DNA of 64,000 bases from Pseudomonas fluorescens (GCF_902498195.1 NZ_CABVIY010000002.1:248001-312000), one strand, 5' to 3'. Positions 39,568-48,701 are shown, counted from the stretch's first letter. Notes: generated by a model not told the origin, from the letters alone. Numbers and translations: made by a program.

Positions 39568-40350
39568 GTGAGCGTAGCCCCCGTTCCATCGCCACAGAGT
39601 GTCAAAGACCTGGTCAGCGCCGCCGAATGGCAGACGCGCATCGACCTCGCCGCCTGTTACCGCCTGGTGGCCCAGCATGGCTGGGATGATCTGATTTTCA
39701 CCCACATCTCCGCCAAAGTGCCGGGCACCGAAGACTTCCTGATCAACCCGTTCGGGCTGATGTTCCACGAAATCACCGCGTCGAGCCTGGTCAAGGTCGA
39801 TCAGGCCGGCAACAAGCTGATGGACAGCCCCTACGAGATCAACCCGGCCGGGTACACCATCCACAGCGCGGTGCATGAAGTCCGTCACGATGTGGTGTGC
39901 GTGCTGCACACCCACACGGCATCCGGCGTTGCGGTGTCGGCGCAGAAACAGGGCATATTGCCAATCAGCCAGCAGTCGCTGTTCGTCCTGTCCAGCCTGG
40001 CGTATCACGCCTATGAAGGGGTGGCGCTCAATCACGAAGAAAAGGCCCGGCTGCAAGCCGACCTCGGGGAAAACAATTTCCTGATGCTGCACAACCACGG
40101 GCTGTTGACCTGCGGCAGCAGCATTGCCGACACGTTCCTGATGATGTTCATTTTCCAGCGCACCTGCGATATCCAGGTCATGGCGCAGACCGGTGGCGCG
40201 CAACTGATCGCCATCGAACCGCCGATTCTGGCGGGAGCCAAGGCCATGATCGCCGGCGTCACCAAAAGTACCCAAGGCATGGGCGGCGCGTTGGCCTGGC
40301 CAGCGTTGCTGCGCACACTCGATAAACAAGACCCGGGATATAAACTCTAA
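39568..40350 (+). CDS. Class II aldolase/adducin family protein
   Basis: 260 aa from GTG 39568, preceded by AGAGG; an upstream TTG at 39529 is less likely. Class II aldolase fold with metal histidines in CVLHTHTASG and LMLHNHGLLT. Family members are zinc aldolases (fuculose phosphate type) or non-catalytic adducin-like proteins; the N-terminal part (ARLDLAACYRLVAQHGWDDLIFTHISAKVPG) is typical of a group often annotated as aldolases without known substrate. The stop overlaps the following hydrolase start, so they form one unit. Confidence 0.87.
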   Translation: MSVAPVPSPQSVKDLVSAAEWQTRIDLAACYRLVAQHGWDDLIFTHISAKVPGTEDFLINPFGLMFHEITASSLVKVDQAGNKLMDSPYEINPAGYTIHSAVHEVRHDVVCVLHTHTASGVAVSAQKQGILPISQQSLFVLSSLAYHAYEGVALNHEEKARLQADLGENNFLMLHNHGLLTCGSSIADTFLMMFIFQRTCDIQVMAQTGGAQLIAIEPPILAGAKAMIAGVTKSTQGMGGALAWPALLRTLDKQDPGYKL

Positions 40351-41252
40351 TGGCACTCGCCGAGATTCCCCTGTCTGTCTGGCGCAAACGCAGCCAGACC
40401 TTCGTGTTCCGTGGCCAGGCCATCCGATTCTGGACGGCGGGGCAGGGCGAACCCCTGCTGCTCATCCATGGCTTCCCGAGCGCCAGTTGGGACTGGCACT
40501 ACCTGTGGCAGCCACTGGCTCAGCGCTATCGGGTGATCGCTTGCGACATGCTCGGTTTTGGCGACTCGGCGAAACCCGTGAACCATCAATACAGCCTGCT
40601 GGAGCAGGCCGATCTGCAACAGGCGCTGCTGGCTCACCTGGATATCGGGGAACCGACGCACCTGCTGGCTCACGACTACGGTGACAGCGTGGCCCAGGAG
40701 CTGTTGGCCCGGCATTACGAGTCGCGTATCAACATCGCGAGCTGTGTGTTCCTCAATGGCGGGCTGTTTCCGGAAACCCATCGGCCGGTCCTGATGCAAA
40801 AACTGCTGCTCAGTCCCTTGGGCTGGATGATCGGCCGCGCATTCAGTCGTGATGGACTGGTGAAAAGCTTCCGCCAGATCTTCGGTCCCCACACCCGTCC
40901 CAGCGAAAGCGAGATGGATGATTTCTGGAGCCTGATCGAAAGCAACCATGGCCCACGGATCCTGCACAAACTGATCACCTACATTCCCGAGCGGCGCGTG
41001 CAGCGCGAGCGCTGGGTCGGTGCGATGCAGCGTGGCGAAATCCCGCTGCGGGTGATCGATGGCGAGGTCGATCCGATCTCCGGCGCACACATGGTCGCGC
41101 GTTATCGGGAGTTGATTGCCGATCCGGACGTGGTGTTGTTGAGCGACATCGGCCATTACCCGCAAATCGAGGCGCCGTGCCAGGTGCTCAAGCATTACCT
41201 GGCGTTTCGTGACCAACTGGAATCGCCACCGCTCAAGGTGGCTTGCTCCTGA
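40350..41252 (+). CDS. Alpha/beta hydrolase with Asp nucleophile (epoxide hydrolase/dehalogenase-like)
   Basis: 300 aa. Oxyanion motif HGFPSASWDW near residue 40, nucleophile elbow HDYGDS with Asp109 where esterases have serine, and late histidine in DIGHYPQIEAP. Asp at this place is a mark of epoxide hydrolases and haloalkane dehalogenases. The cap region is about residues 135-225. Substrate unknown. Start overlaps the aldolase stop by one base (TAATG). Confidence 0.87.
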   Translation: MALAEIPLSVWRKRSQTFVFRGQAIRFWTAGQGEPLLLIHGFPSASWDWHYLWQPLAQRYRVIACDMLGFGDSAKPVNHQYSLLEQADLQQALLAHLDIGEPTHLLAHDYGDSVAQELLARHYESRINIASCVFLNGGLFPETHRPVLMQKLLLSPLGWMIGRAFSRDGLVKSFRQIFGPHTRPSESEMDDFWSLIESNHGPRILHKLITYIPERRVQRERWVGAMQRGEIPLRVIDGEVDPISGAHMVARYRELIADPDVVLLSDIGHYPQIEAPCQVLKHYLAFRDQLESPPLKVACS

Positions 41253-41428
41253 AAAGATTGTCCGAATGCAGCCCGGGCCTTCGGACGATCCTTTGACACT
41301 CATCGAATCGCCCACGCCATCATCCCCCAGCCTTATCGCGCACCATTCAGCCTCCCCCGTGTTCATTGTGACCCACAGCGGCGTGCCTGAAACTCCAAGG
41401 CAATGTCCCTGGCCTGCTGGAGTTCCCC

Positions 41429-42340
41429 ATGAATGAGTCTGTGCGCTTCGAAGATAAAGTCGTGATCATCACCGGTGCGGGGGGCGGCCTGGGACGGGCG
41501 CATGCACTGTTGTTCGCCAAACAGGGCGCCAACGTGCTGGTCAACGACCTTGGCGGCTCGGCCCAGGGTGAAGGCGCAAATGCTTCAGCGGCGGATCGCG
41601 TGGTCGCGGAGATTCGCGAAGCCGGCGGCACCGCCGTGGCCAACCACGACTCGGTCACCGACGGCGACAAGCTGGTTCAGCATGCGCTCGACGCCTTCGG
41701 TCGCGTCGATGTGGTGGTCAACAACGCCGGGATCCTGCGCGACAAGACCTTTCACAAAATGGAAGACGCGGACTGGGACCTGGTTTACCGCGTCCATGTC
41801 GAAGGCGCCTACAAAGTCACCCGCGCCGCCTGGCCGCACATGCGCGGGCAAAACTACGGCCGGGTGATCTTCACCGCGTCCACCTCGGGCATCTACGGCA
41901 ATTTCGGCCAGTCCAACTACGGCATGGCCAAGCTCGGCCTCTACGGCCTGACCCGCACCCTGGCCATCGAAGGCCGCAAGAACAACATCCTGGTCAACGC
42001 CATCGCCCCCACCGGCGGCACCCGCATGACCGAGGGCCTGATCCCGCCGCAAGTGTTCGAGCAACTCAAGCCGGAACTGGTCAGCCCGCTGGTGGTGTAC
42101 CTGGGCAGCGAAACCTGCCAGGAAACATCGGGACTGTTTGAAGTGGGTGGCGGCTGGATGGGCAAAGTGCGCTGGGAGCGCAGCCTGGGTGCCGGGTTTG
42201 ATCCACGGGTGGGTTTCTCCCCGGAAGATGTGGCGGCGCACTGGCAACAGATCTGTGATTTCGAGGGGGCGGCGCATCCGAAGGACAATATTGAAGCGCT
42301 GAAGGAAATGATGGGGAATTTGCAGAAGTATTCGTTGTAA
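41429..42340 (+). CDS. Short-chain dehydrogenase, multifunctional-enzyme type
   Basis: 303 aa. NAD-binding motif TGAGGGLGRAHALLFAKQGA, NNAG (VVNNAGILRDKTF), serine in TASTSGIYGN and catalytic YGMAK. It resembles the 3-hydroxyacyl-CoA dehydrogenase domain of peroxisomal multifunctional enzyme type 2 and bacterial relatives acting on fatty acyl-CoA or steroids. It follows the hydrolase by 176 bases and ends at a terminator. The substrate cannot be fixed. Confidence 0.9.
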   Translation: MNESVRFEDKVVIITGAGGGLGRAHALLFAKQGANVLVNDLGGSAQGEGANASAADRVVAEIREAGGTAVANHDSVTDGDKLVQHALDAFGRVDVVVNNAGILRDKTFHKMEDADWDLVYRVHVEGAYKVTRAAWPHMRGQNYGRVIFTASTSGIYGNFGQSNYGMAKLGLYGLTRTLAIEGRKNNILVNAIAPTGGTRMTEGLIPPQVFEQLKPELVSPLVVYLGSETCQETSGLFEVGGGWMGKVRWERSLGAGFDPRVGFSPEDVAAHWQQICDFEGAAHPKDNIEALKEMMGNLQKYSL

Positions 42341-42351
42341 GGGCCGGGAAA

Positions 42352-42384
42352 CCCCAAACCTCAGTGTGAGGCTTGGGGCATTTT
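42352..42384. terminator. Terminator between SDR and immunity-like gene
   Basis: CCCCAAACCTCA and TGAGGCTTGGGG pair around GTG with one A-C mismatch, then ATTTTT on the plus strand. Serves the SDR gene; it lies 12 bases after its stop and just before the 3' end of the minus-strand gene. Confidence 0.8.
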
Positions 42385-42389
42385 TGCTA

Positions 42390-42647
42390 TCAGCCGTATC
42401 TGTTTTCTGTCACGAATTTAGGCGCCTTCCAGTTAGGGCCTTTTTTCGCTAACCCCATTTCCCCTTTTTCTAACACGCCCTTTTCGAACAGTCGCGTATA
42501 GGTGAGCTGAAGTTCCCCGTGTCTGATTGTTCCGGGCTTGTATCGATTGATCATCATGTCTAGGTAAGGTGGAGCCTTGATCAAGGCGAAAACGGTAACG
42601 ATGTCGTCCAGAGACTCACCTTTAACTAGCTGCTCAATATTGCTCAT
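42390..42647 (-). CDS. Small protein, probable bacteriocin immunity protein
   Basis: 85 aa, MSNIEQLVKGESLDDIVTVF. Not recognised as a named family. It starts within the last four bases of the bacteriocin gene (ATGA overlap), the usual arrangement of a nuclease or pore-forming bacteriocin and its immunity protein. The chain is rich in Lys at the C-terminal part and not very acidic, unlike many nuclease immunities, which is a point against a pure charge-neutralising mode. No signal peptide or membrane segment, so a pore-former immunity is unlikely and a cytoplasmic target is favoured. Confidence 0.7.
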   Translation of the reverse strand: MSNIEQLVKGESLDDIVTVFALIKAPPYLDMMINRYKPGTIRHGELQLTYTRLFEKGVLEKGEMGLAKKGPNWKAPKFVTENRYG

Positions 42648-44752
42648 TTCAGCATCTCCTTCAAAAAGCGTTGATAGTCGCGCTCATCCTGTTCCGCAGC
42701 AGCTGCTAATGCTTCCGGCGTATAGAGTAGAGAAGGATCATCTTTCAGCTTGAAGTCTTCCAAGGTTGCAGTATGAACATTGTTCCATGCCGGGGAGTCG
42801 GGATCCGGCATTTCGGTGTCTCCATATCCCAAAGCCTTAAATCTTTCAAATTCTCTGATCTCGTGAGTGTAGAAGCGTTTATCGGTATCGGTCATCTCTA
42901 GCTCCCCACGGAGGATTCGATCCAGCCGGTCAATCATCACTTTATTGGCATCGGATTGACTGAATTTTGACGTATGCAGTTTCACGATATTTGATCCTTC
43001 TTGTGAAACGATTGCATCGTCCCATTTCATATCCAAGATTGGCCCACCCGATTGCTCAGGGTTGAAATCGCGGCCACTGTGCTCACCCTCGGCTATAGCA
43101 CCCTCATAAGGGCTGTGGAAAACCACATACTGAGGCGGAATCCCCGATTCGACTGGGAATACGTAGATAAAGCCTCCAAAACTGTAGAGATCCAGCTCCG
43201 GGTTTTGGTCGATCCTTCCTTCGAGCGCGGTTGCGGTAGCGCCGGTGTAGGGGGCCACGTCCGGTTGTGTTACGGGAAGAGCCGTTGACGCATTGCCTGG
43301 ACTGACAATTGGTGTCCATGTCATGCCAGGGGCTTGAGCGTTCGGGCTCTCGGTCCTGTAGACGTTAAGGGCCGGATCATAGGTGGCCAGGCGCACCGGC
43401 ACTTTGCGAGGCACCGTGCTGCCGTTGGTGGCAGCGACGGAAAACTCGATGGCGTTATCCACCGTTCGCGATCCGATCGCGACCGGCAGTGCGATGTCCC
43501 CATTGGCCTGGGCGATATCGTGCAGTTGTTCGGCGTCGTAGGTTGTGAGGTCCGAAAGCGGGACGCTCAAGGCATAGGGTTCTTTGGTGTCCCGTAGGGC
43601 GTAGTAAACCAGCGCCGCAACGCTAACAACGATGACCACGCCTGATGCTGCTCCGACAGCGGCTGCCAATGCCGTGATAGCAGTGGCTGCGGCCGAACGC
43701 AGGGCGGTCCTGATTGCAAGCGAGGTTGCTGTTTCAATGGCCAGTGTGCCAGCACCAACAGCGAACACCGGGCCATTTGCAGCCGCCGCGCCCGAGACGG
43801 GAAACGGGCGAGTGCCTTTGCTGGCGTTCAGCGTTTCCATCGCCTCACGGAGTGCTCGCTCCTCCGCTTGTCGTTGCATCTCAAGGCGCAACTGCTCTGC
43901 TTGCCGTTGAACCTCGGCCTCGGCTTCTAGACGAGCCCGTTCAGCCGCGATGTATTGTGCCGCTGCTTCAGCGGCAAGCCGCGCCTGTTCGCCAGCCGCT
44001 CGTTCGGCTTCTGCCAATTCCGCTAATCGGGCCGTCTCTTGAGTATGGGCAAGTGCTTCAGCTTCTGCCCTGATGCGCGCCTGTTCGGCAGCGACGTGCA
44101 GTGCTTGCTGCTCTGCTGCCAATCGTGCCTCTTCAGCCGCTTGCAAGGTACTAAGGGTTTGATTCAGATGCAGGTTACGTTGGCCCAGCCAATAAATAGT
44201 TTGCGATAGTACTTTTGCATCATTTGCAGCTCTGAGGGAGTGAACCAGTGCCTGCATGGCTACGCCGTTCGGTCCTGGCCATTTTTCTATCTTCGTGGCG
44301 GTTAACATGAATTCGTTAACATGCCGGTTAAAAGGGTCTCCTCCATAAAATGCATTGGCAATTGCCGTTTTGTTATTAAAGTCGGCGGTTTTTCGTTGGT
44401 AAAGTGTATTCAATACCCCCAGTTCGCGGATCGTTGACTGTAGTGGTGTTACTGCGTAGTTAGGTCCCTCTGACCTGACAGCAGCCAAGTCTGCCTCGAT
44501 AGTTTGAGATAGTTGGCCGAGCCTTATCTGGTATTCCTGCTCAAGCTCCCTGCTTGTGCGCTGGATAAATGTTCTATTTTCATTGTAGGTCCCTCCTTGC
44601 CATCTAGAGGGGCCTCCATTGACACCATTTGATCTTCGGTGGGGTGGGATAAGATGGTCGGGCGCTTCCCCCCTTATGTCGACACCTGTTTCGAACTCAA
44701 TAAAGCCAGGTCTCGACTCTTTTATCTTAATGTCTGTTGGCGGTTCTTGCAT
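42644..44752 (-). CDS. S-type pyocin-like bacteriocin with unassigned C-terminal killer domain
   Basis: 702 aa from ATG 44752, which has AAGGA at 7 base spacing; a GTG 8 codons upstream has none. Regions: receptor-binding-like N terminus 1-200; an Ala/Glu/Arg-rich coiled coil about 203-308; a hydrophobic stretch 340-385; a Pyocin_S translocation-like domain about 390-545 ending FIYVFPVESGIPPQYVVF; and a C-terminal domain 546-702 rich in His and acidic residues (GEHSGRD, KLHTSKF, FYTHEIREFERF, NVHTATLEDF). No signal peptide. The His/Glu spacing suggests a metal-dependent nuclease, but I cannot name the family. Codon use is more AT-rich than its neighbours, suggesting acquisition. Confidence 0.82.
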   Translation of the reverse strand: MQEPPTDIKIKESRPGFIEFETGVDIRGEAPDHLIPPHRRSNGVNGGPSRWQGGTYNENRTFIQRTSRELEQEYQIRLGQLSQTIEADLAAVRSEGPNYAVTPLQSTIRELGVLNTLYQRKTADFNNKTAIANAFYGGDPFNRHVNEFMLTATKIEKWPGPNGVAMQALVHSLRAANDAKVLSQTIYWLGQRNLHLNQTLSTLQAAEEARLAAEQQALHVAAEQARIRAEAEALAHTQETARLAELAEAERAAGEQARLAAEAAAQYIAAERARLEAEAEVQRQAEQLRLEMQRQAEERALREAMETLNASKGTRPFPVSGAAAANGPVFAVGAGTLAIETATSLAIRTALRSAAATAITALAAAVGAASGVVIVVSVAALVYYALRDTKEPYALSVPLSDLTTYDAEQLHDIAQANGDIALPVAIGSRTVDNAIEFSVAATNGSTVPRKVPVRLATYDPALNVYRTESPNAQAPGMTWTPIVSPGNASTALPVTQPDVAPYTGATATALEGRIDQNPELDLYSFGGFIYVFPVESGIPPQYVVFHSPYEGAIAEGEHSGRDFNPEQSGGPILDMKWDDAIVSQEGSNIVKLHTSKFSQSDANKVMIDRLDRILRGELEMTDTDKRFYTHEIREFERFKALGYGDTEMPDPDSPAWNNVHTATLEDFKLKDDPSLLYTPEALAAAAEQDERDYQRFLKEMLK

Positions 44753-45104
44753 TTTCATATCCTTTTGAATTGGCACGTCGTTGGAGGCAAGTTTTTGTTG
44801 GTGAGCGTTAACTGCATGTTGGTCTGTCGCGCCAATTGAAGTTACAGCAATATGAAAAATAACGAGTCTGAGAAAGGCGCGGGAATTTACATAGGATTTT
44901 GAAAGGTATTTCGAAGGCGCTGAAATAAAGGTGAGATAATCTTCTGCGTAAAAAGATATTTCTTATGTGATGGCAGGAAGTGTCTTGTAGGACCCATGTT
45001 AAACATTAGGTTGAAACTGACTGCCACCACAAACCCTTCGCCCATAAAAAAGGCCGCTGCAAACGCAGCGGCCAAAGCAAGACGTTGGATCCAGGAGCTA
45101 CAAA
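44753..45104. other. AT-rich gap upstream of the bacteriocin
   Basis: 352 bases between the bacteriocin start and the small cysteine-rich gene. It must carry the bacteriocin promoter and includes the minus-strand terminator at 45046-45073. No LexA-type CTG-N10-CAG box was found. A 73 codon frame (45108-44887) runs through the terminator and is not believed. Confidence 0.5.
45046..45073 (-). terminator. Rho-independent terminator, minus strand
   Basis: GGCCGCTGC and GCAGCGGCC form a perfect 9 base stem with loop GTTT (minus-strand reading) followed by TTTTTT. It lies about 30 bases downstream of the small gene's stop at 45105 and so supports that gene. Confidence 0.85.
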
Positions 45105-45413
45105 TCAACGTCGGTGTACACGGGGCGATGAGTCGAAAAACTCCACATCATCTGAATCTGTCGCGGATGGAATAGCCTCTGCACATCCCGTCGCTATCCG
45201 CTTTCCGGCCATTTGCCTTGAAAGCCCGGCAAGAATAACGGCTTGAGCCCGTAGGAAAAATAGCGGTTCATGACATGAACTGTTGCAGCATGAGTAACAG
45301 TGTCCGCGTTCCCGGCCATCGCCCATGCGTGCGGCTGATAAGTCCCCATCCAGCCAATCCATACCTCGCGCAATCCCCCGTGCCACGCGGCCAGTCATCC
45401 TTTGGAGGTACAT
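45105..45413 (-). CDS. Small cysteine-rich protein of unknown function
   Basis: 102 aa from ATG 45413 (MYLQRMTGRVARGIARGMDW). The start has a perfect AAGGAGGT ribosome binding site (45421-45428) 7 bases upstream, and a strong terminator follows the stop. The middle has Cys-Tyr-Ser-Cys-Cys-Asn-Ser-Ser-Cys-His, a possible metal cluster. Codons are unlike the neighbours (TCA, CTA, ATA, AGG are used), so it may be recently acquired or marginal as coding. The C terminus is acidic then basic. No family was recognised. It lies upstream of the bacteriocin on the same strand and divergent from the DUF1302 gene. Confidence 0.5.
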   Translation of the reverse strand: MYLQRMTGRVARGIARGMDWLDGDLSAARMGDGRERGHCYSCCNSSCHEPLFFLRAQAVILAGLSRQMAGKRIATGCAEAIPSATDSDDVEFFDSSPRVHRR

Positions 45414-45495
45414 CACGAATACCTCCTTGGTGCGCTTATCGCCCCCGGCGGGCGGCAGTAGGGTGAGGCCTTCTGTCACTCACCGGGGAAGACGC

Positions 45496-47289
45496 ATGAC
45501 AAAAACAACAATGCGCGCCATCTTCACACCGCAAGCGCTGGCTGCTGCGGTTGCCTTGGGTTGCTGTGCCCAGGCACAGGCCGTTTCATTCAACATCGGC
45601 GAGATCGAGGGCACGTTCGACTCTTCGCTGTCGGTGGGCGCGAGCTGGGGCATGCGCGATGCCGACAAGTCGCTGGTGGGGATCCCTAATGGCGGCAGCG
45701 GGCAGGCTTCGACCGGTGACGACGGGCGTCAGAACTTTGGAAAGGGCGAAACCTTTTCGAAGATCTTCAAGGGCATTCACGATCTCGAATTGAAGTACGG
45801 CGACACCGGTGTGTTTGTCCGGGGTAAGTACTGGTACGACTTCGAGCTCAAGGACGAAGACCGGCCGTTCAAGCCGATCAGCGATCACAATCGCAAGGAA
45901 GGCGCGAAGTCCTCTGGCGGGCAAATCCTCGATGCCTTCGTCTATCACAACTACTCCATCGCCGACCTGCCGGGCACTGTGCGCGCCGGTAAACAGGTGG
46001 TCAGCTGGGGTGAAAGTACCTTCATCGGCAACTCGATCAACAGCATCAACCCGGTCGACGTCTCCGCGTTCCGTCGTCCTGGTGCCGAGATCAAGGAAGG
46101 CCTGATTCCGGTCAATATGCTGTTCGCCTCCCAGGGCCTGACGGACAAGTTGACGGTCGAAGGCTTCTATCAACTGGAGTGGGACCAGACCGTCGTCGAC
46201 AACTGCGGCACTTTTTTCGGTAATGATGTGGTGGCCGACGGTTGCAACCAGAACTACACCGTCGCCAGCCCGGCCATTGCGCCGTTGCAGCCGATTGCCG
46301 CGGCCTTTGGCCAGGGCTTCGAGGTCACCCGGGAGGGCGTGGTCGTTCCTCGCGGCCAGGACCGCGATGCCCGGGATTCGGGGCAGTGGGGTACGGCGCT
46401 GCGCTGGTTGGGGGACGATACCGAGTACGGTCTGTATTTCATGAACTATCACAGCCGCACACCCAACGTCGGCACCACGACGGCCGGCCTTTCCACGCTG
46501 GCGAGCATTCCGGGAATCGTTGCCACGGCCAACCGAATCGCACCCGGCAGCGGTTCGGGCCTGGCGCAGAGCGTGATGCTCGGACGCGGCCAGTACTACC
46601 TTGAGTACCCGGAAGACATTCGCCTCTACGGCGCCAGTTTCTCCACCACGTTGCCTACCGGCACGGCGTGGACCGGTGAGATCAGCTATCGCCCCAACCT
46701 GCCCGTGCAGGTCAACACCAACGACTTGACCCTGGCCATGCTCAACCCGATCGCCGGCGGCGCGGCGTCACCGATTGCCACTTCGCCCGGCGCCGACAAC
46801 AAAGGTTACCGGCGCAAGGAAGTGACCCAGGTCCAGAGCACCCTGACGCACTTCGTCGACCAGGTGATGGGCGCGGATCGCCTGACGCTGGTGGGCGAAG
46901 CGGCGGTGGTGCATGTGGGTGGCCTTGAGGCCCGCAGCAAGCTGCGCTACGGCCGTGATTCGGTCTACGGCCAATACGGTTTTGGCGGTGATACCGACGG
47001 CTTCGTGACTTCAACCTCATGGGGTTATCGCGCCCGGGCGATCCTCGATTACAACAACGTGATCGCCGGGATCAACTTCCGTCCCAACCTCTCGTGGTCC
47101 CATGACGTCGCCGGCTACGGCCCCAACGGCCTGTTCAACGAGGGCGCCAAGGCCGTCAGCCTCGGCGTCGATGCGGACTACCGCAACACCTACACCGCAA
47201 GCCTCAGTTACACCGATTTCTTCGGGGGTGACTACAACGTGCTCGAAGACCGCGACTTTGTGGCGTTGAGCTTTGGCGTGAACTTCTGA
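45496..47289 (+). CDS. DUF1302 outer-membrane protein
   Basis: 597 aa from ATG 45496, inside a longer frame. Signal peptide residues 1-29 (cleaved after CAQAQA). The rest is glycine- and aromatic-rich beta sequence ending ...DFVALSFGVNF, with C-terminal phenylalanine typical of outer-membrane barrels. DUF1302 proteins are almost always paired with DUF1329, as here (23 bases apart). In Pseudomonas such pairs have been linked to uptake or processing of esters and other hydrophobic compounds, so a barrel for lipophilic substrates is plausible. The LuxR gene after the pair may control it. Confidence 0.88.
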   Translation: MTKTTMRAIFTPQALAAAVALGCCAQAQAVSFNIGEIEGTFDSSLSVGASWGMRDADKSLVGIPNGGSGQASTGDDGRQNFGKGETFSKIFKGIHDLELKYGDTGVFVRGKYWYDFELKDEDRPFKPISDHNRKEGAKSSGGQILDAFVYHNYSIADLPGTVRAGKQVVSWGESTFIGNSINSINPVDVSAFRRPGAEIKEGLIPVNMLFASQGLTDKLTVEGFYQLEWDQTVVDNCGTFFGNDVVADGCNQNYTVASPAIAPLQPIAAAFGQGFEVTREGVVVPRGQDRDARDSGQWGTALRWLGDDTEYGLYFMNYHSRTPNVGTTTAGLSTLASIPGIVATANRIAPGSGSGLAQSVMLGRGQYYLEYPEDIRLYGASFSTTLPTGTAWTGEISYRPNLPVQVNTNDLTLAMLNPIAGGAASPIATSPGADNKGYRRKEVTQVQSTLTHFVDQVMGADRLTLVGEAAVVHVGGLEARSKLRYGRDSVYGQYGFGGDTDGFVTSTSWGYRARAILDYNNVIAGINFRPNLSWSHDVAGYGPNGLFNEGAKAVSLGVDADYRNTYTASLSYTDFFGGDYNVLEDRDFVALSFGVNF

Positions 47290-47312
47290 TCTGGCAAAGA
47301 AGGATAATTTCC

Positions 47313-48680
47313 ATGCGCAAGATGATTCTGCAATGCGGTGCCCTGGCCCTTGGCCTGCTGGCCGTCAATGTGATGGCGGCGGTGTCTCCGGAAGAAGCGA
47401 ACAAGCTCGGCACCAGCCTAACCCCGCTGGGCGCCGAGAAGGCCGGCAACGCCGACGGCTCGATTCCGCCGTGGACCGGTGGCATCCCGAAAAACGCCGG
47501 TGCGGTGGACAGCAAGGGTTTCCTGGCGGATCCGTTCGCCAATGAAAAACCGCTGTTCGTCATCACGGCGGCGACGGTCGACAAGTACAAGGACAAGCTG
47601 TCCGACGGGCAAGTCGCGATGTTCAAGCGCTACCCCGAAACCTACAAAATCCCGGTTTATCCGACCCATCGCACCGCGGCACTGCCCACGGAAATCTATG
47701 AATCGGCCAAGCGCAGCGCGTTGAATGTCATTCCGACGAACGACGGTAACGGCCTGGCCAATTTCACCGGCAATCGCTACTACGCCTTTCCGATTCCGAA
47801 GAACGGGGTCGAGGTGATCTGGAACCACATCACCCGTTATCACGGTGGCAATCTGCGTCGCACCATCACCCAGGCAACCCCGCAGTCCAATGGCGACTTC
47901 ACCGTGATCCGCTTCAAGGACGAGGTGGCTGTTCCCTCATTGCTGGGGGATTTGAAACCGGGCAGCGACGACAACGTACTCAACTATTTCAAGCAGGAAG
48001 TGACGGCGCCGGCGCGGCTGGCGGGCAACGTGCTGCTGGTTCACGAGACACTCGACCAGGTCACGGAGCCGCGCAAGGCCTGGATCTACAACGCCGGCCA
48101 GCGCCGCGTGCGACGTGCGCCGCAAGTGGCCTATGACGGCGTGGGCACCTCGTCCGACGGCCTGCGCACCACCGATAACTTCGACATGTTTTCCGGTGCG
48201 CCGGACCGCTATGACTGGAAGCTGATCGGCAAGAAAGAAATGTACATCCCGTACAACAGCTACAAGCTTGACTCGCCTGACCTCAAATACACCGATGTGA
48301 TCAAGGCCGGCCACATCAACCAGGACCTGACCCGCTACGAGTTGCACCGGGTCTGGGAGGTCGTCGCCACGGTCAAGCCCAACGAGCGACACGTGTATGC
48401 CAAGCGTCATATGTACATCGACGAAGACACCTGGCAGGTGGCGCTGGCCGATCACTATGACGGTCGCGGCGCGCTCTGGCGTGTGGCCGAAGGGCATGCG
48501 CAGTTCTACTACGATCATCAGGTGCCGGCCTATACGGTTGAAGCGCTGTACGACCTGATTGCCGGTCGCTACATCGCACTGGGCATGAAGAACGAAGAGA
48601 AACGCAGCTTCGAATTCAACATCGCGGCAAAAGCCGGGGACTACACGCCTGCCGCCCTGCGGAGTACGGGTGTGAGGTAA
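47313..48680 (+). CDS. DUF1329 periplasmic protein
   Basis: 455 aa. Signal peptide about 1-23 (cleaved after NVMAA). Family features: LGTSLTPLGAEKAGNADGSIPPWTGGI at the mature N terminus and a LolA/LolB-like lipid-binding fold expected over the remainder (KAWIYNAGQRRVRRAPQVAYD). It is probably a periplasmic carrier for the ligand passing through the DUF1302 barrel. Ends at a terminator 22 bases after the stop, so the pair forms one transcript. Confidence 0.88.
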   Translation: MRKMILQCGALALGLLAVNVMAAVSPEEANKLGTSLTPLGAEKAGNADGSIPPWTGGIPKNAGAVDSKGFLADPFANEKPLFVITAATVDKYKDKLSDGQVAMFKRYPETYKIPVYPTHRTAALPTEIYESAKRSALNVIPTNDGNGLANFTGNRYYAFPIPKNGVEVIWNHITRYHGGNLRRTITQATPQSNGDFTVIRFKDEVAVPSLLGDLKPGSDDNVLNYFKQEVTAPARLAGNVLLVHETLDQVTEPRKAWIYNAGQRRVRRAPQVAYDGVGTSSDGLRTTDNFDMFSGAPDRYDWKLIGKKEMYIPYNSYKLDSPDLKYTDVIKAGHINQDLTRYELHRVWEVVATVKPNERHVYAKRHMYIDEDTWQVALADHYDGRGALWRVAEGHAQFYYDHQVPAYTVEALYDLIAGRYIALGMKNEEKRSFEFNIAAKAGDYTPAALRSTGVR

Positions 48681-48701
48681 TCGTCCTACAGGCATCTACA
48701 C

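Noticed and set aside
44753..45045. SOS (LexA) or PrtN P-box control of the bacteriocin
   Set aside because: No CTG-N10-CAG dyad was found. Two ATTG motifs occur 15 bases apart rather than in the 12 base periodic pattern of P-boxes.
44887..45108. 73 codon frame MICSSWIQRLALAAAF upstream of the bacteriocin
   Set aside because: It runs straight through the perfect terminator stem at 45046-45073 and lacks a ribosome binding site.
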